The notes below the pieces were generated by a model. That model worked only from the letters and a program-made list of their open reading frames with translations. It was not told the DNA's origin and searched no databases. Of a DNA stretch of 64,000 bases, positions 60,601 through 64,000 are shown piece by piece. This DNA comes from Aldehydirespirator sp965116965 (lineage in GTDB: Bacteria > Actinomycetota > Acidimicrobiia > Acidimicrobiales > Aldehydirespiratoraceae). Numbering within the stretch: the first letter of the stretch is position 1; each line of letters starts with the position of its first letter. The translations under genes and the position numbers were made by a program. The stretch spans positions 3,286,001 through 3,350,000 of the forward strand of contig OZ220743.1 of NCBI GenBank assembly GCA_965116965.1, read 5' to 3'.

Positions 60601-62247
60601 GAGGCGGAGACGGTGCGCCCCGACGCCGACCTCGTCATCAGCCCGGCCGACTCCGACACCGTCACCGAGGGCCACCAGGTGAGCCTGACCGCCGGAACTA
60701 CGACGACGGTCACGGTGACGGTCGCCCACCGCGCCGCCTCGCGCACCTACACGTTGAAGCTCACGCCGGTGTCGGGCACCACCGGGACCCTCTCAGACGA
60801 CGCGACCCTGTCGGCGCTGAGCCTCAGCGGGGTGACCCTCTCGCCGAGCTTCGACTCCGCCGTCACCGACTACCGCTACCAGATGACCCAGACCCAGATC
60901 ACGAGCGGGCTGACCACCGAGGTGGAGGCCACCGCCAACCACGACAAAGCCACCATCAGCATCGACCCCGGCGACTCCGACGACGACGACGGCCACCAGG
61001 TCGAGATCGAGGGCGGCCACACGCCCGTGGAGGTCACGGTCACCGCCCAGGACGGGTCGGACCTGACCTACACCGTGCAGATCGGAACCGTCGTGCGCGA
61101 CGTATCCAAAGACGTCCCCCTGACCGGAGTCCGCGTGCCGCCCTTCAACGTCTGGGCCGACGGTGAGACCATGTGGCTGGTCAACAGTCACGCAACGCGT
61201 GCGTACGACATGGCCACCGGAAACCCGGCGACGGGCAAGGACCACAATACTAAGAACCACCTGTCGAACGAGTTCTTCCCGCTGGGGATCTGGTCCGACG
61301 GCGACACCAAATGGATCTCCATGGTCGGCGACGAGTACGGCGAGAACACCGTGCACGGGATAGACGCCCACACCTACGGAGCCGCCAAGGTCGTCCCCGG
61401 CGAATCGTTCTACCCGAGACCCTCCGAAGGGAAGACCGTGCGCGACCTGTGGTCCGACGGCGAGACGATCTGGCTGGCACCCGTGTCGGCGCCCACCAGG
61501 GCGCGGTACCGGCCTTCCGTCGAGCTCGGGCTCGACGGCGGCAAGCTGCTGGCCTACAACTTCAAGACCAAGGCCAGGGAGTCCACCAAAGACATCGCCA
61601 TCGACACCACCGGACACTTCGTCAAGCTGGCCAGCAGGAGCATGTCCTTCGCCGTGTGGTCCGACGGCACCACCCTGTGGGTGGGATCCAACTACGGCGA
61701 CCACCGCTCCAAGCTCGAAGCCCACAAACTCTCCGACGGCAGCCGGGTCCCCAGCCTCGACGTCCGCACAGGCGACGACGGCATCACCGACCCCCGCGGC
61801 ATGTGGTCCGACGGCCGAACCATGTGGGTCCTCGACGCCGGCTGGGAGCCCCACCCCGAGCAGCGCACATACTCCGGCGTGCGCGTCCGCGACGTCGGCG
61901 TGCACGCCTACGCGCTGCCGCCCAACGCCAAGCTGTACTCGCTGGAGATGAGCGGCGTGGACTTCGGCCACTTCATCCACGGCCGCCCCGAATACAGCGC
62001 GTCGGTAGCCAACGACGTCTCCGAGACCACCGTCGCCTGGGAGCAGGCCTTCACCGGAGGCTCGGCCGCGGTGGCCGTCAAAGCCGTCAACACCGACGGC
62101 ACCTCCACCGCCGACGCCGACGAGAACGACGGCGGCTACCAGGTGAGCCTCGCCGAAGGCGACAACACCATCACCATCACCGTCACCGCCCCCAACGGCA
62201 CCGACACCTACACCTACACCGTCACCGTCACCCGAGCCTCGACCTGA
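57628..62247 (+). CDS. Array gene D: giant secreted PPC/cadherin/FN3/double-propeller protein
   Basis: 1,539 residues, TTG start with aggagg as in gene A. Signal peptide and linker identical to A. Within the PPC-like domain it switches from the A form (GEQSPQRGRQFF) to the C/E form (GARGQSVELAV). FN3 three matches B at NATYTHTDHDVDADTTYQYR. The variable stretch (QGSALERLTSGANSAVLTGT) is related to A and C but diverged. Second propeller is close to A (MVGDEYGENTVHGID). Ends TVTVTRAST. No enzyme or anchor motif. Confidence 0.85.
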   Translation: MGVFGLSVWAAVRAVVALVAAVAVLVYALPVLAQEQPVDPDGVREGAVSLGEQSPQRGRQFFRGLSLDRAGGDAVDYFTFSTDGRYVLGLGARGQSVELAVTLEDSAGAVVAVAGPPLDPAKDQVHIEWLRVTLAAGTYYIRVEALEDAATGYYLRFGLTDAPNSAPVFGAESYSFSVAEDAAAGTAVGSVSASDADDDTVAYTIAAGDTDASFAVDGASGAVTVAAALDHGTGPSYELTVQADDGNGATAQTRVDVTVTQATDDTTPPTDTTPPTDDTSGEDTPTDATPGEDTPGVEASGVVAPVGLAGVSTHRSVTLSWTVPAQPEGVYVGDMYLERLDERGEAVRSLWVYDDLETDEASDWSQRDGGLAAGTLYRYRVRLVVQHNRGAWFDVYSQPVEVATQTDPPAAPEGMTAVVEGSEVALAWTVPPQPSWLAASPYMLLYRNFQGHPIAAGPQWQRGTTAYSHTDTVPWPGHTYKYQVRIFAGAAGALNGDVLQVAVPPAAAELQASAAHDQVELAWTVPEPRKWGPIDTVEVLRDNTAVASLKWQPHNATYTHTDHDVDADTTYQYRLRMTSNNVTINNPPTTATTQPAPEPDPPPTLQGSALERLTSGANSAVLTGTTDDGVPYVQFLKTTPPTQQPGGAASGGWRFGDDPVTLMRHSTTQAATTAWAGAAAARGRSLADASVATDPVSLSFIKPHGLWSDGTTLWVSARESADDDDEKLYAYVLDGGARDADKDIDLKVPDMPAPGSADLHGNKISGLWMNDDTVWASAPRLDKVLAFHRNDDTADPAQHSAGDRKPDEDFANLAYRIEARNDTPMGLWSDGTDMWVADYGRGRGAGRVFFYDMETKAERTPLVADRWECGSFLSAGGYPVGVWSDGISHVWVSDAHTDTIFAYRTSDCEYDKAVYVDGLSSENVKQMGLWSDGKQLWVADRDSNKVFIYDLPGGDARLESLTATSTNLKAFTPDVTDYTRNLGGDVTKVTVEAETVRPDADLVISPADSDTVTEGHQVSLTAGTTTTVTVTVAHRAASRTYTLKLTPVSGTTGTLSDDATLSALSLSGVTLSPSFDSAVTDYRYQMTQTQITSGLTTEVEATANHDKATISIDPGDSDDDDGHQVEIEGGHTPVEVTVTAQDGSDLTYTVQIGTVVRDVSKDVPLTGVRVPPFNVWADGETMWLVNSHATRAYDMATGNPATGKDHNTKNHLSNEFFPLGIWSDGDTKWISMVGDEYGENTVHGIDAHTYGAAKVVPGESFYPRPSEGKTVRDLWSDGETIWLAPVSAPTRARYRPSVELGLDGGKLLAYNFKTKARESTKDIAIDTTGHFVKLASRSMSFAVWSDGTTLWVGSNYGDHRSKLEAHKLSDGSRVPSLDVRTGDDGITDPRGMWSDGRTMWVLDAGWEPHPEQRTYSGVRVRDVGVHAYALPPNAKLYSLEMSGVDFGHFIHGRPEYSASVANDVSETTVAWEQAFTGGSAAVAVKAVNTDGTSTADADENDGGYQVSLAEGDNTITITVTAPNGTDTYTYTVTVTRAST

Positions 62248-62651
62248 CACCCGGCAAGGACGAGAACAGACCGTGGGTCAGGGACCCAGGAGGCCGGCGG
62301 GCACTACGGCGATGCCATTGCTGTCCCGGTAGGCCTCGGCGCCGGTGTATCACGACTACGGCGTCGAGCACTCGTGGGCCCAGGCGGTCCGCGAGCCAGC
62401 GCAGATGGCGTGTGTCCCGAGGGTCCACGCGGGCGGTTGCCTTCACCTACTAGCCAAATCCTCACTTACTGAACTGATTCTCACCAACGAGTCCACCTCA
62501 CAACGGCTGCAACCTCAGCCTTCCAAGCCACGGGGTCGTGCTCTTCTTGCGGTTGTTGCGTCTGTTGCGCATCATGGCGGGCCTGTCAGTAAGGTGGGAT
62601 GCCTGTCCAGCTGGACTGAGCGGCGGCCCGATCTGTTGGAGAGGCAGTGCG
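62248..62651. other. Spacer between array genes D and E
   Basis: Unlike the other spacers. It holds a decayed gene end (62278-62446) and a less GC-rich stretch (about 62440-62600). Ribosome binding site ggagagg at 62638-62644. Confidence 0.65.
62278..62446 (-). pseudogene. Relic of the C-terminus of a DUF4143-type ATPase gene
   Basis: Minus strand reads VKATARVDPRDTRHLRWLAD, RLGPRVLDAVVVI, then after a one- or two-base shift TGAEAYRDSNGIAVVPAGLL, GP and TGA. The pattern (LRWLxDRLG...vvlhTG..ay....i.a.P...L) is the end of ATP-binding proteins with a DUF4143 domain. An in-frame TAG precedes it and the frame is broken, so it is a fragment. Confidence 0.45.
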
Positions 62652-64000
62652 ATGGGTTTGTTGTGGTTCTCGGTGAGGGCGACGGCGCGGGCTGTTGTTG
62701 TATTGGTTGCGGCGGTGGCGGTGCTGGTCTACGCCTTGCCGGTGTTGGCTCAGGAGCAGCCTGTTGATCCTGACGGCGTGCGGGAGGGCGCGGTGTCGTT
62801 GGGGGTTCAGTCCCCTGAGGGGGGCCGGCAGTTCTTTCGGGGGTTGTCGCTTGACCGCTCCGGCGGCGACGCGGTGGACTATTTCACGTTCAGCACCGAC
62901 GGCCGCCATGTGCTGGGGCTCGGGGCGCGCGGTCAGAGCGTGGAGTTGGCGGTGACGCTGGAGGATTCTGCGGGCGCGGTGGTGGCGGTGGCGGGGCCGC
63001 CGCTTGACCCGGCCAAGGACCAGGTGCACATCGAGTGGCTCAGGGTCACTCTGGCTGCGGGCACCTACTACATCCGAGTGGAGGCCCTCGAGGATGCCGC
63101 CACCGGCTACTACCTGCGGTTCGGGCTGACCGACGCGCCGAACTCCGCGCCGGTGTTCGGCGCCGAGTCCTACAGCTTCTCCGTCGCCGAGGACGCGGCC
63201 GCGGGCACAGCAGTGGGCTCGGTGTCGGCCTCCGACGCCGACGACGACACGGTGGCCTACACGATCGCCGCCGGCGACACCGACGCCAGCTTCGCCGTCG
63301 ACGGCGCCAGCGGGGCCGTCACGGTGGCCGCGGCACTGGACCACGGGACCGGCCCGTCCTATGAGCTGACGGTGCAGGCCGACGACGGCAACGGCGCCAC
63401 CGCCCAGACCCGAGTCGACGTCACAGTCACCCAAGCCACCGACGACACGACGCCGCCCACCGACACCACGCCGCCCACCGACACCACGCCGCCCACCGAC
63501 GACACGCCCACCGACGCCACGCCCGGCGACGCGACGTCTGGGGTGGACACGCCCGGGGTGGAGGCGTCCGGGGTGGTTGCGCCGGTTGGTTTGGCGGGGG
63601 TGTCGACGCATCGGTCGGTGACGCTGTCGTGGACGGTGCCCGCGCAGCCTGAGGGCGTGTATGTGGGCGACATGTATCTGGAGCGCCTCGACGAGCGCGG
63701 CGAGGCGGTGCGGTCGCTGTGGGTCTACGACGACCTGGAGACAGACGAGGCGAGCGACTGGAGCCAGCGCGACGGCGGACTGGCCGCGGGCACGCTTTAC
63801 CGCTACCGGGTGCGGCTGGTGGTCCAGCACAACCGGGGCGCGTGGTTCGACGTGTACTCCCAGCCGGTGGAGGTGGCCACCCAGACCGACCCGCCGGCCG
63901 CGCCGGTGGGCATGACCGCGGTCGTGGAGGGCTCCGAGGTGGCGCTGGCCTGGACGGTGCCGCCCCAGCCGTCGTGGCTCGCGGCGTCGCCCTACATGCT
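62652..64000 (+). CDS. Array gene E: giant secreted protein, 5' part (continues beyond the window)
   Basis: 449 codons visible from an ATG with ggagagg seven bases upstream. Signal peptide of the A/D type (VAVLVYALPVLAQ) with private changes at the start (MGLLWFSVRATARAVVV). The PPC-like domain is of the B/C type (GVQSPEGGRQFF, GRHVLGLGARGQSVELAV), the cadherin of the A/B/D type, the linker a shorter version of that in B. FN3 domains one and two follow and the frame is open to the window edge. Clearly the fifth array member; the propellers are not seen. Confidence 0.85.
   Translation, partial: MGLLWFSVRATARAVVVLVAAVAVLVYALPVLAQEQPVDPDGVREGAVSLGVQSPEGGRQFFRGLSLDRSGGDAVDYFTFSTDGRHVLGLGARGQSVELAVTLEDSAGAVVAVAGPPLDPAKDQVHIEWLRVTLAAGTYYIRVEALEDAATGYYLRFGLTDAPNSAPVFGAESYSFSVAEDAAAGTAVGSVSASDADDDTVAYTIAAGDTDASFAVDGASGAVTVAAALDHGTGPSYELTVQADDGNGATAQTRVDVTVTQATDDTTPPTDTTPPTDTTPPTDDTPTDATPGDATSGVDTPGVEASGVVAPVGLAGVSTHRSVTLSWTVPAQPEGVYVGDMYLERLDERGEAVRSLWVYDDLETDEASDWSQRDGGLAAGTLYRYRVRLVVQHNRGAWFDVYSQPVEVATQTDPPAAPVGMTAVVEGSEVALAWTVPPQPSWLAASPYM

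Larger units (their letters stand above)
42697..64000 (+). repeat. Tandem array of five paralogous giant secreted-protein genes
   Basis: Genes A (42697), B (47721), C (52649), D (57628) and E (62652, cut by the window edge) are head-to-tail with about 390-440 base spacers that are themselves repeated in part. Their first 1.7-1.8 kb are nearly identical; propellers differ most in B. The array continues beyond the window. Confidence 0.95.

Noticed and set aside
1..64000. tRNA, rRNA or riboswitch genes
   Set aside because: I looked in the intergenic stretches for tRNA T-loop motifs and conserved RNA elements and saw none, though short RNAs cannot be excluded by eye.

Overview
This window is high-GC DNA from an actinobacterium. 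The run tig-clpP-clpX-folC-ndk-mreBCD-mrdA-rodA-(two radical-SAM-linked genes)-rng-rplU-rpmA-obgE-proB, all on the minus strand, is a typical actinobacterial order; valS, often found between clpX and folC, is absent here. The class II DAHP synthase, the actinobacterial-type ClpP and many GTG/TTG starts fit this. Acidimicrobiia is my best guess at class. The many secreted cadherin/FN3/propeller proteins resemble those of marine or host-associated members, but that is inference.

Region 1 (1-16 kb) holds the end of a sigma factor gene, aroG, then a scrambled accessory zone. The 3' end of aroG is repeated about 4.8 kb downstream. Between the copies lie a 1,287-residue secreted Ig/FN3/cadherin protein, a slice of a downstream VWA (CoxE-like) gene and the end of an IS21-like element. 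Further on are decayed and intact Cache lipoprotein genes, two secreted five-bladed-propeller proteins, a vapBC pair, and the intact coxE-like/moxR-like pair. Pieces of the same genes (VWA gene, Cache lipoprotein, signal peptide of the 1,287-residue protein, propeller) recur as relics, so the zone has been rearranged repeatedly.

Region 2 (16-42.5 kb) is mostly housekeeping: proline synthesis (proA, proB), lipid II flipping (murJ), membrane stress (pspA), ribosome and RNA processing, the rod-shape cell-wall machinery, nucleotide and folate metabolism, and protein folding/proteolysis. A small accessory island (about 20.0-23.2 kb) between proA and proB carries hicB, a short hicA-like gene, an unknown gene, and an ATPase/TOPRIM (DUF3226-type) pair that looks like a two-gene defence module. 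A bipartite dispersed repeat recurs in gene junctions, and several housekeeping genes carry short in-frame tandem duplications.

Region 3 (42.7 kb to the end) is a tandem array of at least five very large, closely related secreted-protein genes, four complete (1,495-1,539 residues) and one cut by the window edge. Complete members have the order signal peptide, PPC-like domain, cadherin, short-repeat linker, three FN3 domains, five-blade propeller, two beta-sandwiches, second five-blade propeller, final beta-sandwich. Identity between copies is patchwork: each stretch groups the copies differently, as expected from recombination or gene conversion among them. This array is the most interesting feature in the window.
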